The notes below the pieces were generated by a model. It was not told the DNA's origin. It did not search any database and worked only from the letters and a program-made list of their open reading frames with translations. A stretch of 20,007 nt of DNA from a virus: the IMG/VR virus record IMGVR_UViG_3300031654_000029, positions 1 to 20,007 of that record, one strand, 5' to 3'. Both the position numbers and the translations under genes were made by a program. Numbering within the stretch: the stretch's first letter is position 1; every line of letters begins with the position of its first letter. This document shows, piece after piece, positions 6,370 through 14,974 of this stretch.

Positions 6370-9300
6370 GCAACGGCATCTCTGATTTACTCAAGAAGTA
6401 TGGCACCAGCCTAGAGCAAACGAGGGCATTGATGCCCAAGCTGACTGAAGCCGTTAAACGACAGCGAGCTATTAAACTTCCAACCTTGCCGACTGTGCCT
6501 CAGTTCTTTACTCCTGAAGAGGCTAAGGATTTAGGCGTTGAGCTTGAGCCTCGTTGGTCATTAAAGGTATCACCGGGGAGAGATGGTCAAGAGCCTTCTT
6601 TCAGCTACATTACACCTACAGGCTGGGAGATAACGCAAGCTGGGCTATACGTCTCGCCTGAAGGAAAGAGATATACCCCAGAGCAGTTGCAGGCGGAGCA
6701 GGAAGAGTATCTTAAATCTCTTGGGAGAATGCCTCCGATGGAGAAGGGCGTGCTTACTCCTGAGCAACTGGGAATAGAGCGAGGTTATAGAATCCCTGAA
6801 GTGCCTCCAGAGCTTGAGGAGATATACGGTAAAGTATTCCCTGAGAGTGATATTAACAATTTATTGCTCTATGCTGAGGCTCAACCAGAAGCCTTTTACA
6901 AGGATATACTGACTATAGGCAGAACTGAGGATACTGAGGAATTACTCGAGAGGATGTTTCCTGAGATAAGACCTGAGCAGCTTGAGGAGTTCTTTGCTCC
7001 TATGGCTGAGGAGCCAATAAAGGAAATCGCTGCTGAATTGCCAGAGACTGAGCCAGAAGCAGTGTTCCTACCAATGATTGGTGTTGTCAGAAAAATGTCT
7101 GCCGGAGAGAAGGAGGCGGCTCCAACATGGGTGAAAGCCTTTGCTTCAGGTTTAGGAGACGTATATAGCTCTGTTGCTGGTGCGGCTAGGTGGCTTGGCT
7201 TTGGCAATATAGGAGAGGGTTTATCAAAGGAGGCTGAGAGATTACATCGAGAATACACATATCCCGATACTTTAGGTGACTTTGAATTCGCTGACCTGCT
7301 CAATCCTGAATTTTATGAAACTAAGATTGTTAGGGCTATCCCGTTTGCCTTATCACTAGCTCCACTGGCTGTAGGCGGTTACTTTGGGGGTGTTGCCATC
7401 GCTAGTGCTGCTGGACTTGGGACGATATGGTCAGCAATTGTTGGTGGTTTCACTGGTGCTGCTTTGAGTCGACCTCTTGAAAGTGCAATGGAAGCTGGCG
7501 GTCAATATGACGATGCCATAGCAAGGGGCAAGACGGAGAAGGAAGCTACAGCAGAAGCCAATGAGGTATTTCGTAATAATATGCTACTAGCCGGTGCTGA
7601 TGCTTGGGAGATAGCTATAGCCTTAGCACCTACTCCCAAGTGGGTGCCAACGGCATTGATTAAGGGTGGATTAGCGAGGACAGTTCAAGTCGCTGGCAAA
7701 ATGGTAATTGTGGGACTGTCTGAAGGTGGGGAGGAAGTCTATCAGGATATGATACAGAGACACGCTAGAGGCGAGGAGTGGCAACTAGACCCTATATCTA
7801 AAGAAGTATTTGCTATCGGTGCCGTTATGGGTATGGGTATGGGGTTAGGTGGTGATGTAATCTCCTCAATAATTAGCAGGTCAAAAGAAGATATGACCCC
7901 TTCACTTAAAAAGGACTTTGACAATGCTGTTTCTGATTTTAAGGAACAAGGATATAGAACTGACCAGGCGGAATTGAAAGCACTGGATGTTATAGCCAAA
8001 ACCCCAGAGGGTGAGAAGGTTGTAAGTGAAGCTATTAAAGAGGTCAAGGCAGAGAAGGAAGCTCCTGAAGTAGCACCTGTTACCCCAGAGGTAACATTAA
8101 CTAAAGAGGAAGCATTAAAATTTGCCAATCCAGAAAAGCCTTATATTGTAGATGAAATCTATGATAAGGGTTTGAGTGTTAATTCTGATGGAACTATGAC
8201 GTTGTATCATGCTACTACAAAGGAGAGGGCACCAGAACTTGTCAAAACTGGTATATTTAGGACGGCAGAAGGTGCTCCCGATGCTTATGGTGTGTATTTT
8301 TCTACGAGTCAAGAAGTAGCTGAAAGTTATGGAGATGGCACTTTGGTCAAAGTTAGAGTTAATCTAAGAGACCTTAATTTAGATGACTCATTCCCTGGCA
8401 GACCCCGAATGGATTTTCAAGTTAATACAAAGAGAGGAATATATAAACCAGTTTCAGTTGAGGTCACAGAACGTGAGGTCAAACCAGCAACCCCCAAAGC
8501 TGAAGCAAAACCTACTGAGGCGGAAATTACTGCACCCCTCCCTGAAGAGGAAGAGGTTAGGCGCCAGCTTAATGAATTACAAAAGATGTCTGAAATCTGG
8601 AGTAAGAAGCTGGCAGATAGGGAAGAGGTCAAGTCTCAGCTTGCGAAGTATGTCAGAGAGAATTTACCTCCAAGTGTCAGGGGTAAATACATAACGGCTG
8701 TAGCTAAGGTCAAGACTGACGCTCAGTTGGAGAGACAAATAGCCAAAGTATCGGAGTTTGCAGAACTCAATGCTCAAAAGACTCTAAAGATAGAAATCAG
8801 AAAGGAAATCAGAAAAGCTAGGGCGAAGATAAAAGACCATATACTCAAGGGTAAGTTTACTCCTGAAGTTCAAAGGCGATTAGATGTTGTCTCTCATAAC
8901 CTTGAACTCGACAGGGATGCAGCCAGAGAGAGGATAGCGGAGAATATCACGGCGTATCAAGAAGGCAAACTCGGCTATGAAGAGATGCTTACTGATAACG
9001 AAATGCTTAACTTTGCCGGTATTGATGGTATGTCCGCAGAGGAACTCGCTAATACACTAGGCTATATCAAAATTCTTGAGTCAAGAGGTAAATCAGAGAG
9101 GCAGGCTAAACAGGAAAAAGCCACAGAGAAAATAAAAGCTACTCGCTCTGATATTAGTAATATCTTAACCGGTGGGAAAGGGTTAAAGACAGGTATCGGA
9201 GCTGTTCCTAGGGGGGAACTGGCAGCTAAAACGGGCTGGTGGGATACCTTTGTTAATTGGCAATATGGTATAGATAATCTGGCTGATAAACTCAGCAAAC

Positions 9301-12300
9301 TAGACCCAACCTCAAAGCCGTATCAAAGTGAGTTGAGTAAGTTTGTGGCTCAGGTTCACAGGGCTACACACAGACAGGTCGCTGGTACTAAAAACGCTTT
9401 CAAGAAGATACAGGACGTGATTCGAGAAACCTATGCAGTAAAGAGCACTCACGATATTAACCAAAGGCTCAATGCTCTGGATGAAGAAGTTAATCTCGGT
9501 GTCTTTGACCTAACCGCAGAATATAGAGCAAATCACCCTGGTGCTACTAATGTTACTGTTAAGATGACACGAGACCAAATGATTGCCAAGTATATGCAGA
9601 TGCGGGACCCCACGCTTAATGATACTTTTACTACGGGCATGGGATGGTCGCAGGATGTAAAGGATGCAGTGGCTAGTAATCTTACGGAGGAGGAAAAGAA
9701 ACTAGCCAGTGCCATATTTGAATTTTACGAAGGTTACTATGATGCTACGAACGAAATCTATCAGGAGTTGTTCAATGTAGACATGCCTCATAATCGTGTC
9801 TATTCTCCAATAAGGAGAGACTTTGAGGCTGAAATAGCTGAGAATATCCTCACAATGCGGGATGCCTCACAGTATGCTTCGGTGCTTAATGGTAGCCTGA
9901 AAGCCAGACAAAGGAATATCAGACCGTTGAGGTTCAATGGTGCTTTAGCGATTCTGTCCAATCATATTCAGCAGATGGAGCACTTCAAAGCATGGGCTAT
10001 CACCATGAGGGATATGCGAAGGGTCTTTGGAAATAAAGAAGTCCGGCAAGCAATAGAGCAATATCATGGCCGGGGAGTGCAAAGGTTAATAGATACCTTC
10101 TTAAACCAGATGGCTAGAGGCGGAATAGAGACAGCAACCACTAACCGAGCTGCCGATTTTCTTAGGAGAAACTTTACTAAATCTATTCTGGCTATTAAGC
10201 CGGTTATTATGTTAAAGCAGATACCCTCACTATTCGGCTATATCTCAGAGATGAATCCAGTGGAGTTCTTCACGGGTATAGCTGACTTCTGGACTAACCC
10301 AGTTGCCCATTTCAAATTCCTACATGCCAATTCAGAAATGTTTAAGGCAAGAATGGAAGCAGGCTTTGAGCGTGATATTCGAGCTGCTATGGAGAAGCAT
10401 GGCAAGCAGCTAATATCGGGGCGGGGGAAGGTTACAGACTGGTTTATGCTTCAAATCAGATTGGGTGATACTTTTGCTGTAACCCAAGGAATGTGGGCGA
10501 AATATAAAGCGGGGCTAAAAGAGGGTTTATCTCAAGAAGATGCTATTGCTGCCGCCGAAGATACTACTGGTAGAACTCAGCCGTCATTTGGTATTGATAC
10601 TCTATCCGCCATTCAAAACGGCGGTTCATTCCTTAAATTGTTGACAATGTTCCAGAACCAGCCGAATAAGTATTTCAGAATGGTTTTTGATAATGCAAGG
10701 AATTTTCACTATGGTAGGGGAAGTAAGGCAAAGGCAGCCTCCACTATACTCTTGGCTTGGGTGGTATTACCAATGATGTTTCAGTATATTGCTGATGCCT
10801 TCCAGTGGAAGCCAGAGAGGCAAGCCCGGGCGGGTATTCTTGGCCCACTTAATTTTATCCTGATTGGTGGGCTGTTGGTTCAATCTATGTGGGGATGGCT
10901 TACTGACCAGCCTTTTGATTATCAGATTAGCCCAGTGGCTCAAACTGGCAGAGACTTACAGATGATATTCCTGAAGGCTAAGAAGCTACTTAATCAAGGA
11001 CTTGACCCCTATAAGGATATTTGCGGAGATGATGTAGCTGCCGTTATAGAGTATCTAGGTAAAGCAACTGGGCAAGTCTTAGGACTACCAACACCCTACT
11101 TTGCTCAACTCTCAAAACTAATACGGCACAAGTTTGCAGCCGGTGAGGAACTTCAAATTAAGGACTTTCTCTTTAGCGAGTGGGCATTAACGCCACCTGA
11201 AAAGACTGCCGAAGAACAGGTTGAGGAACTTAACCTCAAGCTCGGCGAGCCAGAAGAAGGAGTTGAAGATAAGCCTCTAACCGACAAGCCCATACCAGTT
11301 TATGATACCGCAGACTGGTTCAGAGATATAGGCAAGGTGTATGATAACGTATTGCCACAGGACGTGCTTGATGACCCTAATGCCTCAAAGGAAAGCAAGG
11401 CATGGGCGGAATATGAGATAGCTCGGTCTAAGTCTGATATACTGCCTAACACTGCTCTTTACAAGATAAACACTGAGGATAACAGCGATACTATAATCAA
11501 CTATTACCAGCAATGGAAGGCTAGGGAGAAGATAACTAACCTAGCCAAACTAAAGGAATTTGATAAGCTCTATCCGAAAGCCTATCTTGGCAATGTTACG
11601 AGACAGCAGTATAGCTTACTGGTTAAATACTTGGAGGCTGAGGACAAAGATACATTCCTTACGGAACATCCTGAACTCAGAGTAAACCCTAGAGACGAAT
11701 GGTTGAAAGCCAATCCAACTGATAATGCTCGTCTGGCATTAGCGGGGCAAGCAAAGATACTCAGCCTAGAGGCATACAATGAGATTAAAAAACTCATTAA
11801 GGAATTAGATATACCGGATGATGCTATACCTGAGTTTACCCTACCGCCTGAAGGGTCAGTTGAAAATTACTTTAAGTACCAAGACATCATTGAGGAGTTC
11901 AGTGCTAATAGCTGGGAAGCACAACTTCTTATGGCACAGGATAACGACCTCCGTGAGTTCTTAGAACGAGAGCCAATAGAAACGCCTATAACAGCCCTTG
12001 AGTTGAAGATTAAACACCGAGAACTCTTTGACCTATATGATGCTTATGGGGATAAGGATTCGCCACTATACATTGAGGATGATGACGCTAGGGATGAGGC
12101 AAGGGATAAGCTGAGGGCTGACAACTCAGAGTGGGTAGATGATATGAGGCGGATAGAGGCTATTGAACACGAAGCCTCCGACACTATCATTGAATCGTGG
12201 GTAGAACGAGGCAAGTTGGTTGATGAGTTTTCTGGTGGCAGCTCCGAAGTTAAGGTTTGGTTGGTAGACCATAAGAATGTTTGGGATTGGGCATTAGAGC

Positions 12301-12809
12301 AAGAACTACTGACTGATGATGGCAGCGATTGGAATGAACCTGTCCTGCGTATCAATGCTAAATGGCGAGTTGAGGATGATGAATATGATGCCCTTGAGAC
12401 TGATGAAGAACGAACGGATTACCTTGCCTCACACGCTGAATACCATGAGGCTAGATATCGGAGGAAGGCTTATAGCATAGAGGACTTTCCTAAAGACCAG
12501 ATAGAAACGTATGTAGAATACTATACAAGTCCCAAACTGAAAAAGCCAGCAGATTGGAAGTACAAATATTGGTTCGAGGATGACTGGTTCTTAATTGAGC
12601 ACGCTGAGTTTTACAAAACTATGCTGAAGCTGAAGATATGGCAGCCACGAGAGTTAGAAAAAGTGCCAACTCGCAAAGTCTTTGAGTTTTACAAGACATG
12701 GTATGATTTACCGCTGGGTAAGCCAAGAAGGTTCTTTGAAGAGACTCATCCCGATTTGGATATGTGGCTACACTTGAAATTCGGGACTAAGTTGGAAAGT
12801 GAGAGATGA
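6366..12809 (+). CDS. Giant polyvalent virion protein with ART-like and LPD38-like domains, 2147 aa
   Basis: Residues 1-320 are acidic, Pro/Glu-rich and repetitive (PEEAK, PEQL, PEVPPELEE). Hydrophobic segments lie near 327-368 (APLAVGGYFGGVAIASAAG), 481-503, 1458-1479 and 1489-1512. Residues about 600-710 look like an ADP-ribosyltransferase: TMTLYHATT (Y614, H615), then GVYFSTSQEVAESYGDG around Y644, then a strand LVKVRVNLRDL. The usual third glutamate is not evident. Residues 850-1600 are mainly helical and resemble the LPD38 region of large polyvalent phage proteins (IKPVIMLKQIPSLFGYISE). The C-terminus (1700-2147) is acidic with repeated H(P/A)E-type motifs. Polyvalent proteins are described as effector arrays delivered with phage DNA. 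Sitting between portal and scaffold, with membrane-type segments, it probably enters the virion and is ejected (inference). Confidence 0.85.
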   Translation: MSNGISDLLKKYGTSLEQTRALMPKLTEAVKRQRAIKLPTLPTVPQFFTPEEAKDLGVELEPRWSLKVSPGRDGQEPSFSYITPTGWEITQAGLYVSPEGKRYTPEQLQAEQEEYLKSLGRMPPMEKGVLTPEQLGIERGYRIPEVPPELEEIYGKVFPESDINNLLLYAEAQPEAFYKDILTIGRTEDTEELLERMFPEIRPEQLEEFFAPMAEEPIKEIAAELPETEPEAVFLPMIGVVRKMSAGEKEAAPTWVKAFASGLGDVYSSVAGAARWLGFGNIGEGLSKEAERLHREYTYPDTLGDFEFADLLNPEFYETKIVRAIPFALSLAPLAVGGYFGGVAIASAAGLGTIWSAIVGGFTGAALSRPLESAMEAGGQYDDAIARGKTEKEATAEANEVFRNNMLLAGADAWEIAIALAPTPKWVPTALIKGGLARTVQVAGKMVIVGLSEGGEEVYQDMIQRHARGEEWQLDPISKEVFAIGAVMGMGMGLGGDVISSIISRSKEDMTPSLKKDFDNAVSDFKEQGYRTDQAELKALDVIAKTPEGEKVVSEAIKEVKAEKEAPEVAPVTPEVTLTKEEALKFANPEKPYIVDEIYDKGLSVNSDGTMTLYHATTKERAPELVKTGIFRTAEGAPDAYGVYFSTSQEVAESYGDGTLVKVRVNLRDLNLDDSFPGRPRMDFQVNTKRGIYKPVSVEVTEREVKPATPKAEAKPTEAEITAPLPEEEEVRRQLNELQKMSEIWSKKLADREEVKSQLAKYVRENLPPSVRGKYITAVAKVKTDAQLERQIAKVSEFAELNAQKTLKIEIRKEIRKARAKIKDHILKGKFTPEVQRRLDVVSHNLELDRDAARERIAENITAYQEGKLGYEEMLTDNEMLNFAGIDGMSAEELANTLGYIKILESRGKSERQAKQEKATEKIKATRSDISNILTGGKGLKTGIGAVPRGELAAKTGWWDTFVNWQYGIDNLADKLSKLDPTSKPYQSELSKFVAQVHRATHRQVAGTKNAFKKIQDVIRETYAVKSTHDINQRLNALDEEVNLGVFDLTAEYRANHPGATNVTVKMTRDQMIAKYMQMRDPTLNDTFTTGMGWSQDVKDAVASNLTEEEKKLASAIFEFYEGYYDATNEIYQELFNVDMPHNRVYSPIRRDFEAEIAENILTMRDASQYASVLNGSLKARQRNIRPLRFNGALAILSNHIQQMEHFKAWAITMRDMRRVFGNKEVRQAIEQYHGRGVQRLIDTFLNQMARGGIETATTNRAADFLRRNFTKSILAIKPVIMLKQIPSLFGYISEMNPVEFFTGIADFWTNPVAHFKFLHANSEMFKARMEAGFERDIRAAMEKHGKQLISGRGKVTDWFMLQIRLGDTFAVTQGMWAKYKAGLKEGLSQEDAIAAAEDTTGRTQPSFGIDTLSAIQNGGSFLKLLTMFQNQPNKYFRMVFDNARNFHYGRGSKAKAASTILLAWVVLPMMFQYIADAFQWKPERQARAGILGPLNFILIGGLLVQSMWGWLTDQPFDYQISPVAQTGRDLQMIFLKAKKLLNQGLDPYKDICGDDVAAVIEYLGKATGQVLGLPTPYFAQLSKLIRHKFAAGEELQIKDFLFSEWALTPPEKTAEEQVEELNLKLGEPEEGVEDKPLTDKPIPVYDTADWFRDIGKVYDNVLPQDVLDDPNASKESKAWAEYEIARSKSDILPNTALYKINTEDNSDTIINYYQQWKAREKITNLAKLKEFDKLYPKAYLGNVTRQQYSLLVKYLEAEDKDTFLTEHPELRVNPRDEWLKANPTDNARLALAGQAKILSLEAYNEIKKLIKELDIPDDAIPEFTLPPEGSVENYFKYQDIIEEFSANSWEAQLLMAQDNDLREFLEREPIETPITALELKIKHRELFDLYDAYGDKDSPLYIEDDDARDEARDKLRADNSEWVDDMRRIEAIEHEASDTIIESWVERGKLVDEFSGGSSEVKVWLVDHKNVWDWALEQELLTDDGSDWNEPVLRINAKWRVEDDEYDALETDEERTDYLASHAEYHEARYRRKAYSIEDFPKDQIETYVEYYTSPKLKKPADWKYKYWFEDDWFLIEHAEFYKTMLKLKIWQPRELEKVPTRKVFEFYKTWYDLPLGKPRRFFEETHPDLDMWLHLKFGTKLESER

Positions 12810-12828
12810 GCAGATTAGCCTTAGAATG

Positions 12829-12978
12829 TCAGGGAGCCGGGAACGCGGTGGGTAGATAGGCAAAACGTTCGGGGACAATACCGAGTAGAGAGGCAATGAA
12901 ATATAATACAAACAGAGCGATAAAAAAGCCAAATATGGCATTACCTACCCATGGTTCCCATTGCTTCTTCGGTTTCAT
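12829..12978 (-). CDS. Small single-helix membrane protein on minus strand, 49 aa
   Basis: Reading the minus strand from the ATG at 12976-12978 gives MKPKKQWEPWVGNAIFGFFI followed by ALFVLYFIASLLGIVPERFA and a short Pro-rich end, with TGA at 12829-12831. A positive N-terminus precedes one hydrophobic helix (about residues 11-35), then a short outer tail, suggesting an inner-membrane protein with its N-terminus inside. It is too short for many gene finders. It has a TTGACA/TATTAT promoter of its own, with only six bases between -10 and ATG. It is the only minus-strand gene seen, which makes it look like a moron expressed apart from the late operon. Superinfection exclusion or holin-type action is possible but unproven. 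Confidence 0.65.
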   Translation of the reverse strand: MKPKKQWEPWVGNAIFGFFIALFVLYFIASLLGIVPERFAYLPTAFPAP

Positions 12979-12984
12979 ACCTTA

Positions 12985-13012
12985 ATAATAAATATTTTTT
13001 AGACTTTGTCAA
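12985..13012 (-). promoter_or_regulatory. Minus-strand promoter, leaderless start for membrane protein
   Basis: On the minus strand a perfect TTGACA (13012 down to 13007) is followed by 16 bases and TATTAT (12990 down to 12985). Six bases (TAAGGT) then separate the -10 from the ATG at 12978, so transcription should begin at or beside the start codon. The arrangement copies that at 751-765 (TATAAT-ATAGGT-ATG). Confidence 0.72.
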
Positions 13013-13045
13013 GAGGGGGAGAGCAATGAAAAGATAGTTCTAATA

Positions 13046-13120
13046 TGCGGGTAGGACAAATGGTAAGTCAGCCAGTCTCATAAGCTGGAGAAGGGGGTTC
13101 AATTCCCCCACCCGCTACCA
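13046..13120 (+). tRNA. tRNA with CAU anticodon (Met or Ile2), CCA encoded
   Basis: The 3' half is canonical: anticodon stem CCAGT/GCTGG around loop CTCATAA (anticodon CAT), short variable loop, T arm GGGGG-TTCAATT-CCCCC, acceptor strand ACCCGCT, discriminator A and an encoded CCA. The acceptor stem GCGGGT/ACCCGC pairs over six bases, with T facing T at the outer 1-72 position. The D arm is weak (GAC/GTC, three pairs) with the normal GG in its loop, and position 8 is A rather than T. The anticodon fits elongator methionine, or Ile2 if modified to lysidine to read AUA. No three G-C pairs of an initiator anticodon stem are present. Confidence 0.85.
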
Positions 13121-13152
13121 AAGGTTAAACAGATACCCGATGCCATAAACAC

Positions 13153-13198
13153 GGCTTTTTGTATGCCTGTGAAATCTTACATCACAGGCTTTTTGTAT
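13153..13198 (+). repeat. Direct 12-bp repeat around a terminator
   Basis: GGCTTTTTGTAT occurs at 13153-13164 and again at 13187-13198. The second copy is the 3' arm end and T-run of the terminator at 13165-13194. The first copy follows a weak potential stem (GCC/GGC) and looks like a duplicated or decayed terminator end. Confidence 0.6.
13165..13194 (+). terminator. Intrinsic terminator between tRNA and scaffold gene
   Basis: GCCTGTGA at 13165-13172 pairs perfectly with TCACAGGC at 13182-13189 around a nine-base loop, followed by five Ts. It stands after the tRNA and just before the scaffold ribosome site. No plus-strand promoter is evident between it and the scaffold gene, so capsid expression would need read-through or antitermination from upstream. 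Confidence 0.8.
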
Positions 13199-13216
13199 TT
13201 AAGGGAGGTAAACACA

Positions 13217-13933
13217 ATGACCATGGACGAAACCAAAGGAGCTGAACAGGACACAACTTCGGGTAAACCCGGACAGTCTTCTGGCAGCAAGGGTGGGACT
13301 ACTTCAAAAGACAAGGTATCCATCTCCAAGTCAGAGTATGAAAAATTACTCGAAGACGCCAAAGCGTCAGGAGGACGTGCCCAAAAGGTCAGTTCTCTTG
13401 AACGTGAAAGGGACATCCTCAAAGACAAACTTGAGTCTACTAATAGTAGGCTTGACGGACTTGAGAGGGAGGTAAATGAGTCCCGTCTCGCCGAGGCAAG
13501 AGGAGACCCCGACCAACTCCGTGTCTATCAACGGGAACAATCTTTGACTAAGCGGGAGCGAGAACTTGAGGAAACCATCAGGGACATGACCAGACGTGAG
13601 GGGCAATTGAAGGAAGAGCGCGCTGAAGTTGATAAAGACAGAGGCGTTGTCTCACTCGCCTATATTGCTGCCAAGCATGGTTTGGAAACTGAGGAACTGG
13701 AGTCACTTGGTATCAGTGACCGCGATACTCTTGAGAAAGTCGCTGAGAAAATCGCTAAAGCTAAGCCATCCGAGCGCGGTGAAGGAGAGGGAGAAGGTGA
13801 AGGGGAAGGTGAAACATTTACGCCTGACTCTGGTGAGACTACTGGTGGAGAGAAAAACTATGCAAAGGTGAGCTTTGCGCCAAGTGCCCCAAGTGGTAAG
13901 GAAATGATAAGCAAGGGGCTAACGAAAGAATAA
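13217..13933 (+). CDS. Putative scaffolding protein, 238 aa
   Basis: The gene directly precedes the major capsid gene, the usual scaffold place. The frame is open from 13163, but that start lies in the terminator hairpin; the ATG at 13217 follows GGAGG with eight bases spacing and is chosen. Residues 1-40 are a Gly/Ser/Lys/Thr-rich disordered part, 56-145 a long charged coiled coil (LERERDILKDKL, RERELEETIRDM), 145-182 a compact helical part, and 188-199 an unbroken Gly-Glu repeat coded by a GA-rich tract. This disordered/coiled-coil build is typical of phage scaffolds, which assemble the prohead and then leave or are cleaved. No protease motif is seen. Function is inferred from composition and position. 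Confidence 0.8.
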   Translation: MTMDETKGAEQDTTSGKPGQSSGSKGGTTSKDKVSISKSEYEKLLEDAKASGGRAQKVSSLERERDILKDKLESTNSRLDGLEREVNESRLAEARGDPDQLRVYQREQSLTKRERELEETIRDMTRREGQLKEERAEVDKDRGVVSLAYIAAKHGLETEELESLGISDRDTLEKVAEKIAKAKPSERGEGEGEGEGEGETFTPDSGETTGGEKNYAKVSFAPSAPSGKEMISKGLTKE

Positions 13934-13945
13934 GGAGGAACTGAA

Positions 13946-14968
13946 ATGGCTAACACATTAGCCGAGTATAAGTATCTCGGTAATGCAGCCGAAATCAGGG
14001 CGGGAATCGCCAAGACAATTATCTATGAGTCTCCGCTCCTGAGGTCTCTGCCATTCAAAGAGATACACAACAATGTATCCCGGTACAAGATGGAGACAGT
14101 TGAAGCTCGTGCCGATACCTATGAAGTGGGGGACACCTGGGTTGAAGGTACTCCAACTTGGGAGTACAGGGATGCGCCTCTGGCAATCCTGGGTGGTGAT
14201 GCTGATGACGATAACTTCGGAAAACTAGCTGCTGCTGGTGAAAACACCATGGCTGTTGTGACCGAGTTAAAGTCAAAGTCTATTGCTCACTGGTTTGAGC
14301 AGTTGGCGATTGTCGGTCGCACAAGTTCAGTTGCAGCCTATTTAGCCGAAAAGAACTTCAAGGGGCTGATAAGGCTCAACTGCGAGGCTGAGGGTAAAAC
14401 CAAGACCGACCTTGATGGTGCTCTGTATTCCGCAGTAGGAAGTGCCAACAATCCCCAAGTAATCCAGGCTGTTTCCGGTGATTCAGCAACATTGACCCTC
14501 GATATGGTTGATGTGCTGATAGACCTGGTGAAACCGAAGCCCACTCACCTGTTAATGTCTAAACTGATGAGGCGCAAGGTAACCTCATTGGCAAGGGCAT
14601 CCGGCAATAACCTTGAGCACGACAAAGACCAGCTTGGCTTCCCAATAACACGATATGGCGAGCAGATTGTCCTTGTTGGCGACTTCGTGCCAGACAACTT
14701 TGACGACCCGACAGCGCTAGTATCGGCACCGGCAACTTGGGATGCTGACCAGGCGGTATCGGCAACCCATGACACTTCACCGATATTCGCTATGCGACTT
14801 GCTGAAGATGGACTGTGCGGTATCAATGGCGAAGGCATGATTCAGACAGAAAAGTTTGACAAGCTGGAAACCAAGGATGCCAAGAGGGTTCGCATCAAGT
14901 TCTACGCTGGGATACGGCTGACCAACAAACTCGCTCTGGCCGGTCTCTACAGTGCTACAGCGAGCTAG
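13946..14968 (+). CDS. Major capsid protein, HK97-fold type, 340 aa
   Basis: It follows the scaffold gene with a strong AAGGAGG site. Size and residue pattern fit HK97-fold coat proteins: an N-terminal helix (AEYKYLGNAAEIRAGIAKT), an E-loop-like segment (RYKMETVEARADTYEVGDTW), a long spine-helix region around residues 100-130 (GENTMAVVTELKSKSIAHWF), a P-domain with THLLMSKLMRRKVTSLA, and a C-terminal strand segment (RVRIKFYAGIRL). It has no long N-terminal delta domain, which fits a separate scaffold protein. The product forms the icosahedral shell. Fold assignment is by pattern; precise family is not determined. Confidence 0.9.
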   Translation: MANTLAEYKYLGNAAEIRAGIAKTIIYESPLLRSLPFKEIHNNVSRYKMETVEARADTYEVGDTWVEGTPTWEYRDAPLAILGGDADDDNFGKLAAAGENTMAVVTELKSKSIAHWFEQLAIVGRTSSVAAYLAEKNFKGLIRLNCEAEGKTKTDLDGALYSAVGSANNPQVIQAVSGDSATLTLDMVDVLIDLVKPKPTHLLMSKLMRRKVTSLARASGNNLEHDKDQLGFPITRYGEQIVLVGDFVPDNFDDPTALVSAPATWDADQAVSATHDTSPIFAMRLAEDGLCGINGEGMIQTEKFDKLETKDAKRVRIKFYAGIRLTNKLALAGLYSATAS

Positions 14969-14974
14969 TAAAAA

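Noticed and set aside
7742-8128. 128-residue minus-strand open frame inside the giant gene
   Set aside because: Antisense shadow of acidic and Ala-rich coding sequence, Ser/Ala/Ile-rich product, no start signals.
13046-13120. tRNA as a phage attachment site
   Set aside because: It lies in the middle of the structural genes and no second copy of its 3' end is present; more likely a carried phage tRNA.
13163-13216. Upstream start for the scaffold gene
   Set aside because: It would begin in the stem of a perfect intrinsic terminator, without a ribosome site; the ATG at 13217 has GGAGG at good spacing.
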